From Tritrichomonas musculus (Eukaryota > Parabasalia > Tritrichomonadida > Tritrichomonadidae): a DNA stretch of 64,000 bases. Shown here piece by piece: positions 19,206 through 27,492 of this stretch. The stretch is from assembly GCA_039105265.1 (NCBI GenBank), contig JAPFFF010000008.1, positions 3,534,001 through 3,598,000 of the forward strand. The letters run 5' to 3'. Positions within the stretch are counted from its first letter, which is position 1, and each line of letters starts with the position of its first letter. The notes beneath the pieces were generated by a model. It made no database searches. It was given only the letters and a program-made list of their open reading frames with translations, and was not told where the DNA came from. Made by a program: the position numbers and the translations under genes.

Positions 19206-19584
19206 ATAGGAACATCAATTGTAACTCAAAAGGAAATTAAATTTTTATTTTCATCATTTTAATTTCAAAATGCGTTTATTTAAGGTTCACTATCATAAGA
19301 CTCGAATATTTATAATTTTCTGAATTTATTTAATTGTAAAAATAAATTTAAATCATTTTAATTTTCTAGATTAATATTTTTTTATTGAGATATTTAACTA
19401 TTTATATATTTGTAAATTAATTCAATTTAGGACAATCGTTTTTTTCTTCACCACTTTTTCAATGAGTAGCTACTCATTGAAAGAAAAAAACCGCCATCTA
19501 AAAGTGAAATTTGACTTACTCTGTTAAGAAAATTCGCCAAAAAAATCGTAAATTAAAATTTTACCTAAAAATTATAATTATATG
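19206..19584. other. Intergenic DNA with a perfect 26-base palindrome
   Basis: No gene is seen. The palindrome at 19,457-19,482 is described separately. The rest is AT-rich spacer up to the left end of the element at 19,585. Confidence 0.6.
19457..19482. repeat. Perfect 26-base palindrome
   Basis: The arms are 13 bases each and meet with no spacer at the centre AGCT; the core reads ATGAGTAGCTACTCAT. It lies between an A/T-rich tract and the left end of a TA-flanked element. It could be a binding site for a dimeric protein or the trace of a small element. The sequence alone does not decide. Confidence 0.7.
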
Positions 19585-20380
19585 ATAGGGGGGTCAACCG
19601 CCGAAAATGTGTCAAAAAATATATTTTTTAAAGATAATGATAAATAAATGATGGAAATATATTCCTTACTTTATATAGTTTATTTTAAAATATTTATTAT
19701 TAAATTTCATCTATAGGTCCACAAAAGGCAACAACTTTTCGAAAATTAAAAAAAAATTAACCATAATTCACCATTTTATAAAAAAGTGGCTTTTATGATT
19801 ATTTGGATCAAATTGATTAATATTTTAAGTTTTATTCAAAAAGGTTATTATGAAAATATTTATTTGCTTAGGTTATCAATTTAAAATTAATTTTTGAATC
19901 ACAATTATTTAAATATCAAAATAATATAATCATTGATATATATTTCAATCTATCATAAAATTGATTTTTAATAGATTTTCTCTCTTATTTTTTAATATTT
20001 TTATTACATTTGCATCAATTTCATATAATCATTTAGAATATAACTATCATATAACATTTTGTGTAATTAAAGAGAAGAATTATAAAATTATCACATTTAA
20101 ACTCGTTTTATAATCATTTCAATGGCAGAACAAAGTCTTTTATTAATTATCTTAATGATTTTACTGAAAATTTTTAAGAAATAACTCAATTTTCAAATCA
20201 CAAGTCATTACAACTTTAATGCTTTGCCTTTTTTGGCCCTATAGATAAAATTAGGAAAAAAGAATTTTAATAAATAGTATATTCAATGAACTATATAGTT
20301 CTATAATTATTATACAAAAATTCTCAGATTTTAAGTTTGCTTTAAAATTTTGACAAAAATTTTATGGTTGACCCCCCTAT
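19585..20380. mobile_element. TA-flanked non-autonomous transposon (mariner-like MITE)
   Basis: Perfect 15-base inverted ends: ATAGGGGGGTCAACC at 19,585-19,599 and its inverted copy at 20,366-20,380. The outer TA of each end is a likely TA target duplication, as in Tc1/mariner elements. The roughly 795-base interior is AT-rich with no credible transposase frame. The ends resemble those of the element at 56,826-57,712 (GGTCGGTTCAACGG), so the two may share a transposase source. Confidence 0.7.
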
Positions 20381-20428
20381 ATTATATGCTTTTTTTGATA
20401 TAAATTTCTTTATTTTTACATAATTTTT

Positions 20429-20520
20429 CAGGTATATACGCACCAGTAATCACTACAGGGCTGCGCGAAGCCGAATCGGGTTCCTTGAATTGCTTGATGA
20501 ATCGGGAAGCAATTATCCTG
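20429..20520. ncRNA. GC-rich structured island, possible small RNA of unknown class
   Basis: About 90 bases stand out from AT-rich surroundings by higher GC and by nested pairing. Its ends can pair (CAGG at 20,429-20,432 with CCTG at 20,517-20,520). A hairpin GGCT/AGCC (20,459-20,472) and a 7-base hairpin ATTGCTT/AAGCAAT (20,489-20,513) lie inside. The word GAATCGGG occurs twice. I tested it against tRNA, 5S, U1, U2, U4, U5, U6 and box C/D signatures as I remember them and found no fit. The strand is unknown. It could also be a fragment of a dispersed repeat. Confidence 0.3.
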
Positions 20521-20614
20521 ATAATTTTTAATAATATTAAACTTATAAATTGTTAATAAAAAATAATTCTTATTAAAGATAATATTAAGAATAATAAATG
20601 CAAAAATAAAGTAT

Positions 20615-22951
20615 TTATTTATAAATATCAAAAAGGGTATTCTTGAATTCATCATAGAATACATTAAATTCTTCATAAATAGATTTCGTTGTTTTCAAAG
20701 TTTTCAAAGCAATATTAAATTCATGATCATTTTTCATTTCAAGAAGTACACCATATGTTGCAACCAAGTTTGCAAGCATTTCTTGAGGTGTATCATCATC
20801 CCAGTTATCATAAACTTCATTTTTTGGCTTAAATTCAGTTATCTTCTCATTTGGTCCATAAACTTTAAAATCTGTTGCAAAAGCATAAGAAGCAATAAGT
20901 TGGCATTTCGTTCTATGAACATCTTTACCAATAATCATTCCAGCATTTGCAAAGGCAATCGAAAGTTTTCTTAATATAATTTCTGGATTTGATTTTGGCT
21001 TTTTAGCATTTGTAATTTCATAATCTTCTGTAGCAAAGTAGATACCTGGAATAATTGAATTGGAACCAAATTCTTTGTTTATATCACCAGAGTATCCAAC
21101 GTCGATCGAAGCTTTAATGATTCCAAGAAATGTCGATTTATAGTCTTTTGGCTTTTCAAAGAATGTTTTTGGGAATTGCTCTTTATATCGATAAAATGCT
21201 GATTTGATGGCTGATTTCAAGTAAAAATTGTTTCTTGCAGGATGGTAATAGACATTATGTTTCTTATCTAATAATAAGAAAAGTAGGTTATTCATTTCAA
21301 CACCAATAATATCTTTTTCTACTGAAAGAAATGGTGCATCATTAGGTATATCTGCATCATCGGATTTTGCATCAACGTATGTAAGTTTGCTCCTATTTTC
21401 ATCTATGTATTTATTTATACCACCAATACTTGACATGTAATCTAAACTAACTTTAATGAATCGATCTTCTTTCTCATCTTTAAAAAGTAGGCTTGTGCCA
21501 TCAAAATCTAATTCAACGATATCAACACGTGCTTCAAAGGTTTGCGCAGATTTGCCATCTACTTTCTTATATATCATTTGCCACCGAGTATAATATTGTG
21601 ATGAAGATGGATAATAAAAATTATTTGAAATTGACTTGTTATTTAAAGGTTTTATCTCAGGCTTTTTGTATATATATATTGTATATGTATTTTTATAACG
21701 TGTAAGGATTATTGCTGTTGGAGTAGAGACATATTTACATTTTATGAGAGTTATTTTACCTAAAATAGTGATATCACTCTCTTTAGGCATTATTTCGGCA
21801 CACAAATACATATCATCTAGGAATTGTGTACCAATATTGCCTTCATAAATCTGGATAAACATTTGTTTTTGAAATACGTAACTTGAGATAACATATACAG
21901 ATGTTTCGTTGAAACAAACATCAATTATTGTTATATTTTTTGGATGAAAAATTTTAAATAATTGCGCATCTTTTTTTTCAATCTTTGGAAAAAGGAAATT
22001 ACTGGATTTGGCCAAAATAGATTTTGCCTTTATGTCAAACTTCATTACTTGTTCCGAATTATATTCCATTTTTGAAATCAAATTTTGAATTTGGCTGTAA
22101 AATGATTCCGGTTTAATACTTTTTTCTTTTCCAAATAAATAGCAACGAAGCAAGCTCATATTGAAAATCTCATTGGTAGATATTGTAAAAAAGTCTTTCA
22201 TTTCTGTCGTTATGGCTTGATTAGTTGATTTTGGCTTTGATACGAATAAATGATGTGTTCTCTTTTTACCAATAATATCATATAAAAGACCAATATTAAC
22301 AGTATTTTCTGTGTATATGCAACCAGCAGAAAATAATTTTGGCAAACTGATGCCTATAGTATTAAAATAAATAAAGTTTAATTTATACGAGAAAATAACG
22401 CATAGATTATGAAGAACCAATAATTTATCAATATCGAATCTTCCATCATTGTTAGGAATTAATTTGAATTGAAAATCTTTTTGTTCGAGCCCTAAGGAGC
22501 ACCATATATATAATGATTTATGACTAATAAGATCATTTTTTTTAAATTTTCTCTGATACTCTTCTAATATTTCAGGTAAATCTTTTTCGTTGAGAGAATA
22601 TAAATTATCAGGACAAATTATTTTTAAAAAAAAGCATAAAAACGCGTTAAATTTATCTTCTGTAAAATCAAAATCTCTCTCTCCGTGAGAATTACTGAAA
22701 AAATATTTTTTAAGAAATATCTTAGAATCATAACTAGATTCGTCTTTTTTTTCCAGATAATTTAAAAAAGTTTTTTTTTCTTCATGTGCATCTGTTTCAT
22801 TAGTACTTTCCAAATAAGATGTAAATTGATAATCTGAAGATATTTGAAAAATGTTTTTTGGAAGAAATAAATCGATATTTCGATCGAACTCAATTTCAAC
22901 TGGAACACTATTGGGCTTAGAATTTATTTTAGAATTTGTTTTTCTGTTCAT
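20615..22951 (-). CDS. Large protein of unknown function, 778 residues
   Basis: I do not recognise it. It starts at an ATG at 22,951 with a Lys/Asn/Ser-rich leader. It then has mixed alpha/beta composition with no membrane segment or signal peptide. The middle (about residues 330-520) is rich in beta strands separated by short loops (for example VYVISSYVFQKQMFIQIYEGN, TAIILTRYKNTYTIYIYKKPE). The C-terminal 250 residues look enzyme- or repeat-like: KASIDVGYSGDINKEFGSNSIIPGIYFATEDYE, then an acidic DDDTPQEMLANLVATYGVLLEM. Its start lies 29 bases from the divergent BspA-like gene, so the two probably share a promoter region. It is probably a genuine gene: no stop in 2.3 kb and normal codon use. 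Confidence 0.6.
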   Translation of the reverse strand: MNRKTNSKINSKPNSVPVEIEFDRNIDLFLPKNIFQISSDYQFTSYLESTNETDAHEEKKTFLNYLEKKDESSYDSKIFLKKYFFSNSHGERDFDFTEDKFNAFLCFFLKIICPDNLYSLNEKDLPEILEEYQRKFKKNDLISHKSLYIWCSLGLEQKDFQFKLIPNNDGRFDIDKLLVLHNLCVIFSYKLNFIYFNTIGISLPKLFSAGCIYTENTVNIGLLYDIIGKKRTHHLFVSKPKSTNQAITTEMKDFFTISTNEIFNMSLLRCYLFGKEKSIKPESFYSQIQNLISKMEYNSEQVMKFDIKAKSILAKSSNFLFPKIEKKDAQLFKIFHPKNITIIDVCFNETSVYVISSYVFQKQMFIQIYEGNIGTQFLDDMYLCAEIMPKESDITILGKITLIKCKYVSTPTAIILTRYKNTYTIYIYKKPEIKPLNNKSISNNFYYPSSSQYYTRWQMIYKKVDGKSAQTFEARVDIVELDFDGTSLLFKDEKEDRFIKVSLDYMSSIGGINKYIDENRSKLTYVDAKSDDADIPNDAPFLSVEKDIIGVEMNNLLFLLLDKKHNVYYHPARNNFYLKSAIKSAFYRYKEQFPKTFFEKPKDYKSTFLGIIKASIDVGYSGDINKEFGSNSIIPGIYFATEDYEITNAKKPKSNPEIILRKLSIAFANAGMIIGKDVHRTKCQLIASYAFATDFKVYGPNEKITEFKPKNEVYDNWDDDTPQEMLANLVATYGVLLEMKNDHEFNIALKTLKTTKSIYEEFNVFYDEFKNTLFDIYK

Positions 22952-22980
22952 AATAATAATAATGGCAAATTATAGCTACA

Positions 22981-24477
22981 ATGTGGTTACATTTTTTTCT
23001 TTCAAAAAATTTTAAAATGTTTTTTACAAATGAATATGGAATAACTTTTGAATTAAATGATGATGATTATACAGCTAAAGTTGTAAACTCGCCAAAAGCA
23101 AATGGAAATCTTCATATTCCTTGTATTTTAACTTACCAATCTCACTCATATACAATTAAAAGTATTTCAGAAAATTCATTTAAAGGAAATCGCTTTATCA
23201 AATCAATTAATTTATCAGAAGATTCAGAAATTTCTTCAATTGGGAAGGATTCGTTTTATGGAAGCTCAATTGAAAGCATCACATTTCCTTCAAGTCTTGA
23301 AGAACTTAGTGAAGGATGGTGTAATGACACTTCCAAATTAATATATATTTCATTATCACCACAAAATGAGAAATTTTTGTTTCTTAATGATAAAATAATT
23401 ATTGGGAAATCAGAAAAAAGTAACGATAAATATGACACTCTTATTTTTGCGTGTCGTGATATTGAATCAGTTATTATTCCATCATATATTAAATGGATTG
23501 ATTCATTTTCATTTTCATGCTGTGAAAAACTCAAAACGATAGAATTTGAAAAAAATTCTGAACTTTTATCAATTAATAAAGATTCATTTTCTGAGACTTC
23601 CATTGAAAAATTGAAAATTCCATCCAATGTTGTTAGAATTGAAGAACGAGCATTTTATGACTGCAATGATCTTAAATCCATTGAATTTGAATCTAATTCA
23701 AAACTTTCTATAATAAATAAATTTGCCTTTTCTTTTTCTTCTATTGAAAAAGTGAAAATTCCATCAAACGTCCAAATTTTTGGAGAGGGATGTTTTTCGT
23801 GGTGTCAAAATTTGAAATCAATTGAATTTTCAATTGATTCTAAATTGACAACAATTGAAAAGGAAGCTTTTTCTGGATCTTTGATTGAGAAAATAAGCCT
23901 TCCTTCAAACGTAACTTCAATTGGAGAGAGAGCCTTTGCTGAATGCAGCAAATTTAACACGATCATCTTTTCAAAGGATTCAAAATTAGAATTGATTGAT
24001 AAATATGCATTCACTCTATCATCAATTGAAAACATATCATTGCCTTCTAGTTTAAAAACATTGAAGGAACATGCTTTTTCTGAATGTAGAAATTTGAATA
24101 CAATTGAATTTTCGGAGGACTCAGAAATTTGTTCAATTGAAAAAGATTTGTTTTCTGAATCTTCAATTGAAAATATCAAAATCCCTCAAAAAGTTGATAG
24201 AATTTGTGAGAGAGCTTTCACTTGGTGTAAGAATTTGAAATTAATTCAATTTTCAATCGATTCTGATCTTCGCTTAATTGAAAAAGAATCTTTTTCTTCT
24301 TGCTCTTTGGAGTCTATTTCAATTCCTTCTAAAGTTGTGAAAATTGGCGAAAACGCTTTCTTTGGTTGTAAGAATTTGAAATCTGTAATTTTTTCAAAGA
24401 AAGCCGACCTTTTATCAATTGAAAAAGGAGCATTTTCAAAATCTTCAATTGAAAGAATTTCTGTGCCATTGACTTGA
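22981..24477 (+). CDS. BspA-like leucine-rich-repeat protein, first part of a frameshifted gene
   Basis: This has 498 residues from the ATG at 22,981; a second in-frame ATG at 23,017 gives the more typical start MFFTNEYGITFELND. After a short N-terminal beta region it is an array of BspA/TpLRR units, about 23 residues each, in alternating pairs (period about 46). Each has the pattern SIEKLKIPSNVVRIEERAFYDCNDLKSIEF. Such proteins are a large surface-adhesin-type family in trichomonads. No transmembrane tail is visible here. The frame ends at 24,477 in the middle of a repeat, and the repeat pattern resumes at once in another frame (next entry). Some residues of one repeat unit also appear to be missing at the junction. 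Confidence 0.75.
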   Translation: MWLHFFLSKNFKMFFTNEYGITFELNDDDYTAKVVNSPKANGNLHIPCILTYQSHSYTIKSISENSFKGNRFIKSINLSEDSEISSIGKDSFYGSSIESITFPSSLEELSEGWCNDTSKLIYISLSPQNEKFLFLNDKIIIGKSEKSNDKYDTLIFACRDIESVIIPSYIKWIDSFSFSCCEKLKTIEFEKNSELLSINKDSFSETSIEKLKIPSNVVRIEERAFYDCNDLKSIEFESNSKLSIINKFAFSFSSIEKVKIPSNVQIFGEGCFSWCQNLKSIEFSIDSKLTTIEKEAFSGSLIEKISLPSNVTSIGERAFAECSKFNTIIFSKDSKLELIDKYAFTLSSIENISLPSSLKTLKEHAFSECRNLNTIEFSEDSEICSIEKDLFSESSIENIKIPQKVDRICERAFTWCKNLKLIQFSIDSDLRLIEKESFSSCSLESISIPSKVVKIGENAFFGCKNLKSVIFSKKADLLSIEKGAFSKSSIERISVPLT

Positions 24478-25451
24478 ATTCTTTCTTCGGTTGTAAAGAA
24501 TTCAAGTCAATTGAAATACCTGAAAATTCAATGCTTCGTTCGATTGGAAAATGTGCTTTTTCAAACTCGTCAATTGAAAAAGTTTTAATTCCAAAAAGTG
24601 TCAATTCAATTGAAGAACGAGCTTTCTCAAATTGTGAGCATTTAAAATCGGTTGAATTTTCAATATACTCAAATTTGCTCTCAATTGTAAAAGGTGGATT
24701 TGTGGGAACTTCACTCGAAAATATTTCAATTCCTCCAAGTGTCAAATTTATTGAAGAACGAGCTTTTTTTAATTGTAAAAAACTTTTTTTAGTGGAAATT
24801 CCAAAAAATTCAAAACTTCAATTAATTGATAAAGATTCATTTTCGGGAACTTCACTTGTCTATATTTTGATAACATCAAAGGTCAATAAAATTGGCGAGC
24901 GAGCTTTTTCTGATTGTAATCATCTTAAATTGGTCGAATTCTCAGAAAATTCAGAACTTTGCTCAATTGATAAAGACGCTTTTTCTAAAACTTTCCTTGA
25001 AAAAATTATTATACCTTCAAGTGTTCGTCAAATCGGTGAAGGAGCTTTTTTTGATTGTAAGAAACTCAGAATTGTTGAATTTTCTGAGGTTTCTCAATTG
25101 CTTTCAATTGATAAGGACGCTTTTTCTGGGACTTTAATTGAAAAAATTTTAATTCCTTCAAGTGTCTCTCAGATCGGTGAAAGAGCTTTTTCTTATTGCG
25201 AAAATCTTCATTTGGTCGAATTTACAATGAATTCAAATCTTATTTCAATTGGCAAGTTTGCTTTTTCTTCAACTTCTCTCTCAAATATTATTATTCCAAA
25301 AAGTGTTAACCAAATAGGGGAACGTGCTTTCTCTTATTGTTTATCTCTTAAAAATATAGAAATTTTGAGTGAAAATGTGGAACTTGGAAATTTCATATCT
25401 GATAATTGCGAAGAAATTTTCCTTGTTTCATTTCCAAATATTCTAATGTAA
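24478..25451 (+). pseudogene. BspA-like leucine-rich-repeat protein, second part after a frameshift
   Basis: The LRR array continues in a different frame with NSFFGCKEFKSIEIPENSMLRSIGK and about twelve further units. It ends in SLKNIEILSENVELGNFISDNCEEIFLVSFPNILM, which looks like a natural C-terminus. There is no membrane anchor. The first in-frame ATG of this part is at about 24,531, inside a repeat, so independent translation is unlikely. Together with the first part this was one gene of about 820 residues. It is now either a pseudogene or truncated to the first part, unless the shift is a sequencing error. Tandem repeats at the DNA level make such slips likely. Confidence 0.7.
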
Positions 25452-25616
25452 AAAATGCTTTTTCTGGTGTTATAAAAGAATTGTCATTATTTGTTTGTTC
25501 TGGAACTATTATCGAATAATTAATCTGCATTTGAATTATTTTTGCACTAATTAAATAGACCATCAATATTATGGTTCAGTATGCTTACAATAAATTAAAT
25601 ATCATTGTCATTAATC

Positions 25617-25633
25617 AAAAAAAAAAAAAAAAA
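25617..25633. repeat. Poly-A tract of 17 bases
   Basis: A homopolymer in the convergent spacer (25,452-25,737) between the BspA-like gene and the MCM-binding protein gene. Nothing else is seen in that spacer. Confidence 0.9.
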
Positions 25634-25737
25634 CTTGTAGTTATATTAATTTTAAAACTTTTATGTCTTTTAAATTACATATTTGTATTAAACAAATATT
25701 TGTTTTGCTTATAATATTTTTTTTTCTTCTCTCCTTA

Positions 25738-27252
25738 TTATTTTTGATGAGGTAATAAGGATTGCAAAATTTGAACAGAATGATCCCAAATTTCTTTTGT
25801 AATCGAATTAGATCCAAGCGATATAGAACATAATTTTGCAATAATCATAAGAAAATGTAAATTAGCTTGTGTCAACTCGCGATTCGACTGCAGTAATTTG
25901 AAAAGCTGTTCTTGGGTGAATTTCGAATCTTCATCAGATATTGAAAATTCACAATATCTGATGTTTTCAATGTATCTTCTAATAATCATAAGCAGATTTG
26001 GATCAATATTTATTTCAGGCTGGTTAACATTTCCAACTGGGCAAAAGGCTTGAATTTGTGTTTGCTGATCAGAAAGAATTGTTCTTGTTTGAGATAAAAT
26101 CAGTGTCGGATAAGAAATATTAAATGATAAAAGCTCTCCTTCAAAAACATAGTCAATTTGTTGTTGATCAAATATTTTACGGATGATTTGACAATTTTCA
26201 ATACCTGTCTGATTAAAATTACCAACATCTAGTTCGGTTTCATCAATAATTAATCTTGTGCCACTAGCTAAAATCAATGGTGTAGGCTTTAATTCTTGAT
26301 TTTCAACTGTGGGTATAAAAGGAATGGAATTAAAATAATCAATACTCAAAGGAATATCAATTATTGCAGTGAAAAGGTATTTGAATAAATGAATAATTAA
26401 TTTTGCTATATGCTTAGTGCAACCAAATAAATTTAATGAAAATAAGCCAAGAAGAATTCCACTTTTTCTGGATTTAACACTTCCAATCATCCAAAGAAGA
26501 AGTAGTTCTGCTTGTGGAGGATCAAAAATTTGAGTTAAAAAGCTCATGAGATGACCACGAACCTCACTCAAAGATGGCTCCGGTGATGGAATCTGAGGTA
26601 TATATAATGATTGAACAGGCACTGAAGTTAATGCAATGAATGTAGGATTTGTAGAAGAAAATGATTCGCCAACTCCCCAAGGAGCATCATCATCAATAAA
26701 ACCAATAAAATCATATATAGTGCAAGGAAGATCAGGCTGCTCATACAAAAATTTTGCGTTAAGTTGAAATGGCTCTTCAAGGATTCTGACCATTTGTTCA
26801 GATGAAAATTCTTTTAAGTTAAGACTTGGGTTTGATGGATTAACGTCAGGTTGTAATTCAGAGACCAACCATTCTGAAATATTTGGAATTGATGATACTA
26901 GCATACAAATTCTGTTTGCCATTGAACGAACATCTGGCCGATCTGCATCTTCGGGGATATCTTGTTGGTAAATTGTCGTATAATACTTACCATTGCAGTG
27001 TTGACGGAGATGAATATATTCGTTATCAATGTATTTAATTATGACGCATCTTACACGTACAAGGGTACCAGGAATAGTCATTTGCAAATGTCCTAATGTT
27101 GCGATAACAGGTATTTGATTAACACTTTCAGGATTTGTTTCGAAAAATTCATTTATTCTTCTTTGAATACCTAAATCAGGCTTTTCATCTGAAACTTGAA
27201 CAATATTATCAATAAACTGCTTCGGATTACTGAATAAAGTTTCAAAATCCAT
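25738..27252 (-). CDS. MCMBP: Mini-chromosome maintenance complex-binding protein
   Basis: The first ATG in frame is at 27,252, giving 504 residues; the open frame extends 19 codons further without an ATG. The order of motifs fits MCMBP. The N-terminal beta domain has ATLGHLQMTIPGTLVRVRCVIIKYIDNEY. The central FIDDDAPWGVGE is followed by RGHLMSFLTQIFDPPQAELLLLWMIGSV. The AAA-like C-terminal part contains LASGTRLIIDETELDVGNFNQTGIENCQIIRKIFDQQQIDYVFEG and PTLILSQTRTIL. MCMBP binds MCM3-7, acts in the nucleus, and helps assemble and unload the MCM helicase. No Walker A is expected in this family. It is divergent from the Ras GEF gene, 240 bases away. Confidence 0.8.
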   Translation of the reverse strand: MDFETLFSNPKQFIDNIVQVSDEKPDLGIQRRINEFFETNPESVNQIPVIATLGHLQMTIPGTLVRVRCVIIKYIDNEYIHLRQHCNGKYYTTIYQQDIPEDADRPDVRSMANRICMLVSSIPNISEWLVSELQPDVNPSNPSLNLKEFSSEQMVRILEEPFQLNAKFLYEQPDLPCTIYDFIGFIDDDAPWGVGESFSSTNPTFIALTSVPVQSLYIPQIPSPEPSLSEVRGHLMSFLTQIFDPPQAELLLLWMIGSVKSRKSGILLGLFSLNLFGCTKHIAKLIIHLFKYLFTAIIDIPLSIDYFNSIPFIPTVENQELKPTPLILASGTRLIIDETELDVGNFNQTGIENCQIIRKIFDQQQIDYVFEGELLSFNISYPTLILSQTRTILSDQQTQIQAFCPVGNVNQPEINIDPNLLMIIRRYIENIRYCEFSISDEDSKFTQEQLFKLLQSNRELTQANLHFLMIIAKLCSISLGSNSITKEIWDHSVQILQSLLPHQK

Positions 27253-27492
27253 TTCTTCAAAAAAACTTTTTAATTTGTAAACGGCCTTATTCACATCCTT
27301 TTGATTCAAGATTTTAGCATTATTATTGACAAATACGATATATAATTATACATTAATTATCATCTATAAATATTCAATATGTTTACCTAAGTTAAAATGA
27401 AGAAGAGAAAAAAAAATATATGATGATGAAGAAGAGATCGAATTTTCATCTTGTATTAAACGGTCGCCAAATTTTTCTATACCCAAAATCGA

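Noticed and set aside
20428-20676. 82-codon frame on the - strand across the GC-rich island
   Set aside because: It overlaps the 3' end of the 778-residue gene and half of it is low-complexity AT codons; the island is better read as a structured or repeat sequence.
23256-24745. Several frames on the - strand of the BspA-like gene
   Set aside because: Antisense shadows of the repeat array.
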